Shown one piece after another: positions 7,129 through 13,673 of a stretch of DNA of 19,433 bases. A model generated the notes under the pieces. That model saw only the letters and a list, made by a program, of their open reading frames with translations, ran no database searches and had not been told where the DNA came from. The stretch comes from Promethearchaeota archaeon (GTDB taxonomy: Archaea > Asgardarchaeota > Lokiarchaeia > Sigyniarchaeales > SOKP01): NCBI GenBank assembly GCA_030615145.1, contig JAUWZT010000032.1:1-19433 (forward strand), given 5' to 3'. The position numbers and the translations under genes were made by a program. Positions within the stretch are counted from its first letter, which is position 1; every line of letters begins with the position of its first letter.

Positions 7129-8427
7129 GTGGTTCTCTTGCCTAAGAAAAGAAAATTTTCTGATATAACGAAGAAAATTAATACTGGAACTGCGAACATT
7201 CTCACAGTTCAGGAATTTATCAATCGCTTGGATAATGGCGAGCACATTAAATTTGAAGACGTAGATGTGATTACTACGGCCACTAAAGGCCTAATGAGCG
7301 GAATTATGGGTGTTTTTTCGTTCAGACTGGTCGCACCTAAAACATTGAGAAAATTTACTGAGATTTCTATAAATGGAATTCCTGCTTTTCCAGGACCGTG
7401 CCCGAACGAGTATTTAGGTATTGCCGATTTGATAGTATATGGGACCGCTCAAAGTCAAAAAAGAGATAGCTATTGTGGAGGCTCTCTTTTTAGAGATCTC
7501 GTCGAAGGGAAAGCGGTAGAAATCGTCGCAAAAAGTAACGAAGGAGAAAAAGTCGAAAAAGAAATGACTTTAGAGGAAATGCAATATGCAAAGTTAATAG
7601 GCACAAGGCAAGCTATAAAAAATTACAACGCAATGCTTAATTGTGAATCTTATAAAGTTGAAACCATATTTTCTTGCCTTCCTTTTGAAGCAAACAAAAC
7701 AGAACTTACCTTTTCTGGATGTGGCGCTTTAAATCCATTTCAAAATGACCCAAAATTTCAATCCTTCGGCGTAGGTTCGCCTCTCTTAGTTAACGGTAGC
7801 ATGGGTTATCTTATTGGCCCTGGAACCCGTAACTATGTCGCAAAACCAAACATGATGACTATAGCTCCAATGATACAAATGAAGCCAGAATACATGGGGG
7901 CGTTTAAAACTTCGTACGGCTTAGAACCTATCTGTAGCATAGCCTTACCAATTCCAATTCTAAACGAAGAAATATTCGATAACATAATAAAGTCGGATAA
8001 AGATGTTAATTTAACCATTTTAAGCCTTGTAGGAAGAGAAAAAGTTGGAGAAATCACCTACGCCGATGTTTGGGATAACAATTTCTTCATGAAGTTCGAT
8101 TCTAAGGTGTGTAAAGATTGCGAAGAATGCAAAACTATCGATTACTGCCCGACAAACGCGTTCATCATAAAAGACGGAGTTATCTCAGCAATTGATAGGT
8201 CTCGATGCTTTAATTGCGGTACATGCGTTCGATTGTGTCCCGACGCTTTTAAGTTGGACTTAAAATCGATTGAGTTCGAAGGAAGCGAAATTCCAATCGT
8301 TTTAAGACAGTCGGATAGATACGGAGCAATTAAATTAGCAGAAGAACTAAAACAGATGATTCTCAAGGGTGAATTTCTGCTCAAAAAACCAACTGGAACT
8401 TTAGATTTTGCCGAAAGCATTAAATAA
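7129..8427 (+). CDS. DUF39-ferredoxin fusion, HcyS-like homocysteine biosynthesis protein (methanogenesis marker 16 architecture)
   Basis: This 432-residue protein has an N-terminal DUF39 (HcyS) domain of about 340 residues and a C-terminal double [4Fe-4S] ferredoxin domain. DUF39 proteins convert aspartate semialdehyde plus sulfide to homocysteine, normally with a separate NIL-ferredoxin partner. DUF39 features seen: FPGPCPNEYLGIADLIVYGT, DSYCGGSLFRDLVEG, FSGCGALNPFQNDP and a Gly-rich GSPLLVNGSMGYLIGPGTRN. The ferredoxin part shows C-x2-C-x2-C-x5-CP (CKDCEECKTIDYCP) and C-x2-C-x2-C-x3-CP (CFNCGTCVRLCP). The fused layout is that of 'methanogenesis marker 16', first tied to methanogens. The start is GTG at 7129. 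An out-of-frame ATG at 7125 stops after six codons. It leads a co-directional set (VOC, ThDP enzyme, SDR). The exact reaction of the fused form is not settled from sequence. Confidence 0.85.
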   Translation: MVLLPKKRKFSDITKKINTGTANILTVQEFINRLDNGEHIKFEDVDVITTATKGLMSGIMGVFSFRLVAPKTLRKFTEISINGIPAFPGPCPNEYLGIADLIVYGTAQSQKRDSYCGGSLFRDLVEGKAVEIVAKSNEGEKVEKEMTLEEMQYAKLIGTRQAIKNYNAMLNCESYKVETIFSCLPFEANKTELTFSGCGALNPFQNDPKFQSFGVGSPLLVNGSMGYLIGPGTRNYVAKPNMMTIAPMIQMKPEYMGAFKTSYGLEPICSIALPIPILNEEIFDNIIKSDKDVNLTILSLVGREKVGEITYADVWDNNFFMKFDSKVCKDCEECKTIDYCPTNAFIIKDGVISAIDRSRCFNCGTCVRLCPDAFKLDLKSIEFEGSEIPIVLRQSDRYGAIKLAEELKQMILKGEFLLKKPTGTLDFAESIK

Positions 8428-8488
8428 ATAAATTTACTAAAATAATTAAATTGATTAATTAAAAAAGTTAGAAAACAAGTGAGATTAA

Positions 8489-8932
8489 ATGTCGGAAATA
8501 AAGCTTGAAAAGTTCGACCAAATTGGAATAGTCGTAAAAGATATCGAGAGCGCTGCTAAAATATTCGGTGGCGTCATGGATTTTAAAACTAAACTAAACA
8601 TCGTCGAACAGAGTTCTACAGTCTGGTATAAAGGAAAGGAAGTAACATTTCAAATGAAAAAGGTGATGCAGAACTTCGGAGGAAAGCAATTCGAAATCGT
8701 AGAAATAATAGAATCAAACGGAGACCACCTTTATTTAGACTTTATAAAAGAAGGTAACGAGGGGCTACATCACCTCGGCGCTTACACCAAGAACGCGGAT
8801 GAATTAATTGAACATTTTAAAAACCAATATAACATCGAAGTTATCCAAACCGGAAAAGCTGGAAAAGTGAAATTCGATTATTTAGACACCAAAAAAACTC
8901 TTGGCTTCTATTTAGAATTAATCTCTTTTTAA
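8489..8932 (+). CDS. VOC-superfamily protein (Glyoxalase_4-like)
   Basis: This 147-residue protein has two beta-alpha-beta-beta-beta modules, as in glyoxalase, epimerase and dioxygenase-type VOC metalloproteins. Module one opens with FDQIGIVVKDIESAAKIF. A FEIVEII strand ends it, and module two carries GLHHLGAYTKNADELIEHF and closes with GFYLELISF. The usual metal ligands would be His in 'DHxGI', Glu or Gln in the FEIVE strand, His in 'GLHHL' and Glu in 'YLELI'. Here the first is Gln (Q11), so either the site uses Gln or the protein is non-catalytic. The segment VWYKGKEVTFQMKKVMQNFGGKQFEIVEI resembles the Glyoxalase_4 subgroup, which includes methylmalonyl-CoA epimerase-like proteins. It starts at ATG with a weak GTGAG upstream, 61 bases after the DUF39 gene. 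The substrate is unknown. Confidence 0.82.
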   Translation: MSEIKLEKFDQIGIVVKDIESAAKIFGGVMDFKTKLNIVEQSSTVWYKGKEVTFQMKKVMQNFGGKQFEIVEIIESNGDHLYLDFIKEGNEGLHHLGAYTKNADELIEHFKNQYNIEVIQTGKAGKVKFDYLDTKKTLGFYLELISF

Positions 8933-9000
8933 AAAACTCATATACTTTTGATAATCCTACATTAGCAATATTTAATTCTTATTTTTAATATTGTTTTTAT

Positions 9001-10743
9001 ATGTCTAAACAAAATGTAAGTTCTTTAGACGGTGGTGACTTAGTAATAAAATCCCTCCTCAAAGAAGGAGTAACAAAGATATTCGGACTTGTGGGTGGAG
9101 AATTATTGAGGATATACGACGCTATTGAACGATATGGCCGTGAAGAAGGAATAGATACTGTGATGGTCCGACACGAACAAGCAGGTGGACATATGGCAGA
9201 TGCTTGGGCACGAGCTACAGGAAAATTAGGGGTTTGTTTAGGGACTGCGGGTCCAGGGGTGACCCACCTGGTTCCAGCTGTGGCTGCAGCATGGGCAGAT
9301 TCAATTCCACTTCTCGTTATAGGAGCACAGATTGCTAGGATGTTTGATGATACAGGGATTCTCCAAGGTGGATTAGATCAAATGAAATTAATGGAACCTA
9401 TTACAAAACTACAGATATCCGTCGAAGATCCATATGAAATCCCAAGAGCAATACAAAGAGCTATTAAAGTCGCGATGTCGGGTAGAAGAGGTCCAGTTTT
9501 TCTAGAATTTAGAGAAACTGCTCTTGTAAGAAAGGCTTCTGATGACGATGTTAAAAATATTTTAAATCCAGCACAATATAGACCTATTAGTAGGCCTGTC
9601 GGAAACCCGGATGCAATTAAAGTAGCAGTAGAAATTTTAAAAACCGCGAAAAAACCGTTAATTGTAGCAGGTGGCGGCATTCACGCATCAGACGCATCTG
9701 AAGAACTAAAGAAATTATCAACAACATACAAAATTCCTGTGGGGACCAGTATAAATGGTGTTGGTTCAATAGACCTTCGCAGCGAAACTTACATAGGCTC
9801 TTATCTAGTTGCAAACGCTTATCGAAAAGCAGTCTCTGAAGCCGATGTTGTAATCTCTCTTGGGGCTAAATGGGATTATTCAATACTATTTGGAGCTCCA
9901 CCCATTTGGAACCCCAATGCTAAAATCATTCAAGTTGATATCGATCCAGAGATTATTGGACGAAATAGGGCTGTTGAAGTTGCTATTATTGGCGATGCTA
10001 AAGTTGTGATAAACCAGCTATTAGCCGAAATGGAAAGTTCGCTCCCAAAAGAAAAGATCACTGAATGGGCCGAATGGAATACTTATCTTAGCGATATAAA
10101 AAAAAATGACGCCTTAATGATTCAAAAATTATTGAAATATAATAAATTACCTATGAAACCTGAAAGACTTGTATATGAAGTCCTGGATTTCATAAGTTTC
10201 GATACACAATTAGTTATTGACGGGGGAGATATAGCAGTTTTTACTTTTGGTCTAATTAGTAATTTCCCTCGCGATCCAAGGACCCTCTACTCTTCTTTAA
10301 CGATGGGACACTTAGGTACGGGAATTCCATACGCGATTGGGGCGAAAATAGCGAAACCAGATAAACAAGTTGTTTGTATCAGCGGAGATGGAAGCTTTAT
10401 GTTTAATGTACAAGAGCTAGCAACAGTTGTACAAATGAATTTACCTATAATTATTGTAATTGCGAATAACTCTGCGTGGGGTATGATTAAGTCAAAACAG
10501 AAGGGAGAATATAAGAAGAGGTTCATTGATGTAGATCTCCCAGCTATAGATTACGCTGAAATCGCAAAAGGATTTGGTTGCTATGCCGAAAAAATTCTAA
10601 ATCCCGAAGATATTAAACCTGCTTTACAACGCGCTGTAGATTCAGGAAAACCTAGCGTACTTGATGTTAAAATAGCCTTTGAAACACCAATAGCTATGAA
10701 AGTAATCGGAAATCTTAAGAAAAATCGTGGATTGTACGGATAA
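9001..10743 (+). CDS. Thiamine diphosphate-dependent enzyme, acetolactate synthase large-subunit-like
   Basis: This 580-residue protein has the three-domain layout of the acetolactate synthase/pyruvate decarboxylase group. The Pyr domain carries the ThDP-activating Glu at E59 (VMVRHEQAGGHMADAWARAT) and a GTAGPGVTHL loop. The middle domain shows PLIVAGGGIHASDA. The PP domain has the cofactor motif GDG at 462-464 ending in NN at 489-490, preceded by GHLGTGIPYAIGAKIA. The family joins or cleaves 2-keto or 2-hydroxy acids. Classic IlvB hallmarks are not all clear, and no small regulatory subunit (IlvN) is nearby. Related lyases, such as 2-hydroxyacyl-CoA lyase-like or other carboligases, are therefore equally possible. 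It starts at ATG without a Shine-Dalgarno motif and with an A/T-rich box about 25-33 bases upstream, so the mRNA may be leaderless. An SDR dehydrogenase follows. Confidence 0.87.
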   Translation: MSKQNVSSLDGGDLVIKSLLKEGVTKIFGLVGGELLRIYDAIERYGREEGIDTVMVRHEQAGGHMADAWARATGKLGVCLGTAGPGVTHLVPAVAAAWADSIPLLVIGAQIARMFDDTGILQGGLDQMKLMEPITKLQISVEDPYEIPRAIQRAIKVAMSGRRGPVFLEFRETALVRKASDDDVKNILNPAQYRPISRPVGNPDAIKVAVEILKTAKKPLIVAGGGIHASDASEELKKLSTTYKIPVGTSINGVGSIDLRSETYIGSYLVANAYRKAVSEADVVISLGAKWDYSILFGAPPIWNPNAKIIQVDIDPEIIGRNRAVEVAIIGDAKVVINQLLAEMESSLPKEKITEWAEWNTYLSDIKKNDALMIQKLLKYNKLPMKPERLVYEVLDFISFDTQLVIDGGDIAVFTFGLISNFPRDPRTLYSSLTMGHLGTGIPYAIGAKIAKPDKQVVCISGDGSFMFNVQELATVVQMNLPIIIVIANNSAWGMIKSKQKGEYKKRFIDVDLPAIDYAEIAKGFGCYAEKILNPEDIKPALQRAVDSGKPSVLDVKIAFETPIAMKVIGNLKKNRGLYG

Positions 10744-10784
10744 CTCGCTTGGATAATTATTTAACAACATTTTTCTTTTACTTA

Positions 10785-10792
10785 TTTTTTTT
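10785..10792 (+). terminator. U-tract, likely archaeal terminator after the ThDP enzyme
   Basis: A run of eight T lies 42 bases after the stop, preceded by two further T-rich stretches (TTTTTCTTTT). Archaeal RNA polymerase terminates at such U-tracts without a hairpin. It separates this gene from the SDR, which has its own A/T-rich promoter-like region and Shine-Dalgarno motif. Confidence 0.45.
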
Positions 10793-10875
10793 AATCTTGG
10801 AATAACCTTAAGATGAATTATGGAGAATTCTAATTAAACACCAAATATTTTATAATTATAATTCTATATTTCTAA

Positions 10876-10880
10876 GAGGT
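10876..10880 (+). promoter_or_regulatory. Shine-Dalgarno motif of the SDR gene
   Basis: GAGGT lies 8 bases upstream of the ATG at 10889. It is one of the clearest ribosome binding sites in the window and supports this start. Confidence 0.65.
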
Positions 10881-10888
10881 AAAGAAAA

Positions 10889-11692
10889 ATGTCAGAAGAT
10901 AAATTTTTAATAGAAAAAGTCGTCTTAATTACGGGGGCTGGGAGTGGGTTCGGAAGAGCCTTTGCAGTTGCTTTTGCAAATAAAGGGGCAAATTTAGTAT
11001 TAAACGACATCAACATGAAGGGTCTTGAAGAAACGCATGATTTGGTTTTAAAAGATAGTAATGTAGAAATACTTCTCGCTCAAGCAGATATTTCAAAGTT
11101 AGAAGACGTCGAAAGAATGAAAAAGCAAGTGTTTGAAAGGTTTGATAACGTATTTATATTGATTAATAACGCTGGAATTGATGGTGGTGCATATAAATCG
11201 CTCTCTGCATCAGAAGAAACATACGATAAAGTTATGGGGATCAATGCTAAAGGTACTTGGAATGTGACTAAGACCTTCTTTAGAAAAATGAAAAGTCAAA
11301 GGCAATTTAAACCAATTCGGGCAAAAATCATCAATATTGCATCCTGTGCTGGAACAGCGAATGGAATAAATCCAATGTTAGGTATATATAGCGCTTCTAA
11401 AGCCACAGTTATTGCGTTTACAAAACTTTGGGCTTTGGAACTTGGCCCAGTTGATATAACTGTCAATGCTTTATCACCAGGAGTGTTCCTTACCCCAATA
11501 TATGATAACGACCCAAAAAAAATTCGACAGTTCCTAGAAACGAGAGGCGTTAAAATCCCTATAAATAAAATTGGAGATTCCAAATGGGTGGCAGATCTCG
11601 CCCTATTTTTAGCTTCTCCAACTGCTGACTATATAACTGGCCAAAACATAATATTAGATGGCGGAATGACTATTTCGATAAATAAATTATAA
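10889..11692 (+). CDS. Short-chain dehydrogenase/reductase (SDR)
   Basis: This 267-residue classical SDR is an NAD(P)-dependent oxidoreductase of alcohols and ketones. Motifs: cofactor-binding TGAGSGFG at 15-22, an acidic residue (D40) after the second strand that favours NAD over NADP, NNAG at 93-96, catalytic S152 in IINIASCAG, and the Y167-x3-K171 pair (YSASK). The C-terminal NALSPGVFLTP and ADYITGQNIILDGGM are typical of the FabG-like group. Length is normal and the protein is soluble. It has its own U-tract-separated upstream region and a GAGGT ribosome binding site. With the ThDP enzyme upstream it might act on the same hydroxy or keto acid pathway, but that is inference. The substrate cannot be read from sequence. 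Confidence 0.9.
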   Translation: MSEDKFLIEKVVLITGAGSGFGRAFAVAFANKGANLVLNDINMKGLEETHDLVLKDSNVEILLAQADISKLEDVERMKKQVFERFDNVFILINNAGIDGGAYKSLSASEETYDKVMGINAKGTWNVTKTFFRKMKSQRQFKPIRAKIINIASCAGTANGINPMLGIYSASKATVIAFTKLWALELGPVDITVNALSPGVFLTPIYDNDPKKIRQFLETRGVKIPINKIGDSKWVADLALFLASPTADYITGQNIILDGGMTISINKL

Positions 11693-11881
11693 TTTTATCT
11701 ATATCAGATGGGAATACATTAATCTATTGTATTTTGTGATGAGAAGAGAGAATATTTTCTTAAAACCTTAAAGGATGCGCATATTGTATTAATTTATTTA
11801 ATATCCAGATTTGAGTATAATCTCAAGAACTAAAACTAACCCTTTTTTAAAAACTGAAAAAGAATTTAGATAAAAGTTTTC
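11693..11881. other. Convergent intergenic gap between SDR and L15e
   Basis: These 189 A/T-rich bases lie between two convergent genes. A T6 run at 11843-11848 could end the SDR transcript, and short A-runs near 11850-11861 give T-runs on the minus strand for L15e. No tRNA, repeat array or coding region is seen. Confidence 0.4.
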
Positions 11882-12469
11882 TTATTTTCCACGGCCTTTA
11901 TTTGCACCTAAGCTTGGACGCGTCTTTTCAGAGCCCCATCCTTTTTTATGTAACCCTCGAGCTTTTCTTCCCGAAGAGGTCAAACCCCGGGAAACCCTTC
12001 TTCTATGAGGTGCTTCGCAAATCCAATTAATTTTTGGGTCTGCTTTTATTGCTGGATGCGATGGATCTACAAGTATAACCTCGTAATACCAACTTCGACC
12101 GTCAGCATATACTTTATAACTATTTAGTACTTCCATGTTGGGATATTTACGTTGTACGCGTTCTTCAGCTACCCATTGTAAATTTTTACCGGTAGTATAT
12201 TTAGAGACACCCATCGCGCGAGGTTTCCTACCTCGTTTCGGCCGAACCTTGTGCATTCCCCCCTTTCTGATTCTCGCTCGAACAATGATGTAACCTTGTT
12301 TAGCTTTGTAGCCAAGAGTTCGTGCACTATGCAATTTAGTCGGTCTTTCAACCCTTTCGACAGATTTTCCCTTTCTGTATTTGATTCCTCTTTCCCAATG
12401 ATTTGTTTGATATCCAGTTTCGTGTTTTTCGAATGTTTCTTTTACATAACTATATCCCGATTTAGTCAA
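11882..12469 (-). CDS. rpl15e: Large ribosomal subunit protein L15e
   Basis: This 195-residue protein matches archaeal/eukaryotic L15e almost throughout: KSGYSYVKETF at the N-terminus, RVERPTKLHSARTLGYKAKQGYIIVRARIRKGG, GRKPRAMGVSKYT, NLQWVAEERVQRKYPNMEVLNSY, WYEVILVDPSHPAIKADPKINWICE and SRGLTSSGRKARG. It is a basic large-subunit protein that binds 23S rRNA. The start is TTG at 12469-12467, giving M-T-K-S-G-Y-S-Y aligned with the family start. GGAG lies 10 bases upstream, and the next Met is some 70 residues in. The C-terminal tail is basic and Gly-rich. It stands alone here, apart from the RNase P genes. Confidence 0.98.
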   Translation of the reverse strand: MTKSGYSYVKETFEKHETGYQTNHWERGIKYRKGKSVERVERPTKLHSARTLGYKAKQGYIIVRARIRKGGMHKVRPKRGRKPRAMGVSKYTTGKNLQWVAEERVQRKYPNMEVLNSYKVYADGRSWYYEVILVDPSHPAIKADPKINWICEAPHRRRVSRGLTSSGRKARGLHKKGWGSEKTRPSLGANKGRGK

Positions 12470-12797
12470 TTTAGGTAATCTCCAATAGCAATCTAATATT
12501 AATAAATATTGAAATTATGTAAAATTAATTAATTTTGTTATTTTGTTGGCTTTTTGAATTGGCAATAATAATTAAAATAATCACATCTTTTATCTATAGT
12601 TATTAAATTTAGTTAAATATTTAAAATAATTTCTAAAATTGCTAAAATTTAAGTTTAGCGTGTATAGATTCCATTTCGAATGGCGCATAAGTTAATCTTT
12701 TCCTATTTTTGTTAACAGATATTTTTATAATTTTAATTGGATTTTTATAATTAACAAACTCTCATAGAATTTACTACTACAGGAAATCGATTTTCAA
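12470..12797. other. Divergent intergenic region between L15e and the DUF2095-like gene
   Basis: This is the only gap over 300 bases (328). It is very A/T-rich and must hold both promoters. On the L15e side an A/T box (ATATTTATTAATATT on the minus strand, about 12492-12510) lies some 25-40 bases before the start. On the DUF2095 side TTTTTATAATTTT at about 12722-12735 is TATA-like. A small imperfect dyad around TTCGAA (12671-12683, CCA...TGG) and a TTGGC pair near 12545-12562 are the only other patterns seen. No RNA gene or ORF with family resemblance was found. Confidence 0.5.
12480..12483 (-). promoter_or_regulatory. Shine-Dalgarno motif fixing the TTG start of L15e
   Basis: CTCC on the plus strand reads GGAG on the minus strand, 10 bases before the TTG at 12469-12467. 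It supports the non-ATG start that the family alignment also demands. Confidence 0.65.
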
Positions 12798-13322
12798 ATG
12801 GAGAAAACGGGAAAAAACAAAAACGGTGAAAAGGGAAAAGAAGAAAAGGAAAAAGAGAAGGGGCTTAAAAACTTAGAGAAGAATATAGATGTTATTAATG
12901 AAGATGGTTTGAAAATGTCGTACGATAAAGTAGAACTAGAGCGTCAATTTCCTAGACTAATACGCGAATTAACTGAAAAGGATAAATCTTTAAAGATTAA
13001 GGCAGTCGATTTTGAGATTGAACGATGCGATGAGGAACCACAGTCAGTTCAAAATAACGATTATTGCGAGGAATTACGAAATCCTGGTCCGATCGATTTC
13101 ATTAGGCGTTGCACGGAAAACGAGGAAGCGTTTGCTATTTTAGATTATCTTTTAGAAAGAAAAGAATTAACCCTCCAAGAATGCAATGTTTTAAAAAATC
13201 GGATAAAAGAAGAGGGGGGTTTACAGAAATTATTAGACGAATGTGGTGGTTTAAAGACGCCCGGCTACTTCGAAAGGAAGTACCAGAGAGTAAAAAATTT
13301 AACTAATAACGACCTAAATTAA
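12798..13322 (+). CDS. DUF2095-like archaeal protein
   Basis: This 174-residue protein has a low-complexity Lys/Glu-rich N-terminus (about 1-28), then a conserved-looking core at about 40-165. FPRLIRELTEKDKSLKIKAVDFE, PGPIDFIRRCTENEEAFAILDYLLERKELT and GGLKTPGYFERKY recall the archaeal DUF2095 family: 'FPxLAxEL', 'DFLRRCDTEEEAxEIIxYLExRGEI' and a final 'PGYYE' motif. This match is from memory. Function is unknown. The repeated RRC-x4-EA-x6-L motif suggests a small helical domain, and no catalytic set is visible. It starts at ATG with an AGGA about 14 bases upstream. It is divergent from L15e and followed within 20 bases by a candidate C/D box sRNA on the same strand. Confidence 0.75.
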   Translation: MEKTGKNKNGEKGKEEKEKEKGLKNLEKNIDVINEDGLKMSYDKVELERQFPRLIRELTEKDKSLKIKAVDFEIERCDEEPQSVQNNDYCEELRNPGPIDFIRRCTENEEAFAILDYLLERKELTLQECNVLKNRIKEEGGLQKLLDECGGLKTPGYFERKYQRVKNLTNNDLN

Positions 13323-13329
13323 AGTAAGA

Positions 13330-13412
13330 ATTTAGATTAATGATGAACTTATGACAATTGATAAGAGCTAAGCTCTAGCGATGACGTTGTCGCCCCAATC
13401 TGAAATTTAAAT
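13330..13412 (+). ncRNA. Candidate C/D box sRNA (2'-O-methylation guide)
   Basis: The elements appear in the right order for an archaeal C/D RNA. Box C is ATGATGA (13340-13346), a degenerate D' is CTAA (13368-13371), a 6-base loop follows, C' is GCGATGA with one mismatch (13378-13384), a 15-base guide spans 13385-13399, and box D is CTGA (13400-13403). The bases outside pair into a terminal stem: 13330-13338 with 13404-13412, nine pairs including one G-U, with one unpaired A at 13339. The C-to-D span of 64 is normal. It lies between two convergent protein genes, just after DUF2095. Against it: the stem is A/T-rich, D' is weak, the C-D' guide is long (21), and D' overlaps a perfect AGAGCT-A-AGCTCT hairpin. 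A rRNA or tRNA target is not shown. Confidence 0.4.
13364..13393. repeat. Two adjacent inverted repeats between convergent genes
   Basis: AGAGCT-A-AGCTCT (13364-13376) is a perfect dyad. GCGATGACGTTGTCGC (13378-13393) is a near-perfect one whose two off pairs would be G-U in RNA. Both are much richer in G+C than the surroundings. They either belong to the candidate C/D RNA or form a two-hairpin end for the DUF2095 transcript. Confidence 0.55.
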
Positions 13413-13417
13413 CTTAT

Positions 13418-13672
13418 TTAAGGGTTATTTTCGATCTGAGCTTTAAAATTTAATCCTTTATTAGTTAAAGAGTAGCCATCATCGTTTTTTACAACGAGTA
13501 GGAGGTCGAGGAGAACTGGTAATCTTCCCTTAACGCAAGCCATTGGAAGTCCAGAGAAGATTTTTATAGTCTCGCAATCTTTTGCTCCATTATCGATGGC
13601 AAAAAAGATGTCCATACCCATATTCCCTAGTAAATACTTTATATCTTTGAGAGAATCGTCGATTTTACTCAT
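13418..13672 (-). CDS. Small winged-helix-like protein
   Basis: This 84-residue protein has a helical N-terminus, then a segment that reads as a winged helix-turn-helix: DCETIKIFSGLPMACVKGRLPVLLDLLLVVKNDDGYSLTNKGLNF. It has a turn helix, a recognition-like helix ending in an LLLVV strand, and a beta-hairpin wing with DDGYSLT followed by the 'NKG' often seen as 'T.KG' in small archaeal regulators. No metal ligands or effector domain are seen. It starts at ATG one base after the stop of the longin-winged-helix protein, so the two form a two-gene operon and probably act together. It could be a DNA-binding partner or a protein-interaction winged helix like those in ESCRT-type complexes. Confidence 0.7.
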   Translation of the reverse strand: MSKIDDSLKDIKYLLGNMGMDIFFAIDNGAKDCETIKIFSGLPMACVKGRLPVLLDLLLVVKNDDGYSLTNKGLNFKAQIENNP

Positions 13673-13673
13673 G

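Noticed and set aside
7129..8427. Inferring that the organism is a methanogen
   Set aside because: DUF39-ferredoxin proteins fit sulfur amino acid synthesis, and no other methanogenesis gene is in the window.
9001..10743. Calling the ThDP enzyme ilvB outright
   Set aside because: Cofactor motifs are shared by many carboligases and lyases, no small subunit is nearby, and the residues that define true acetohydroxyacid synthase could not be confirmed by eye.
11736..11857. GTGATGA at 11736-11742 as box C of another C/D RNA
   Set aside because: The next good CTGA is at 11854-11857, over 110 bases away. There is no usable C'/D' pair between and no terminal stem was found.
12251..12478. Open frame of 75 codons on the plus strand
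   Set aside because: It is fully antisense to L15e, whose identity is certain.
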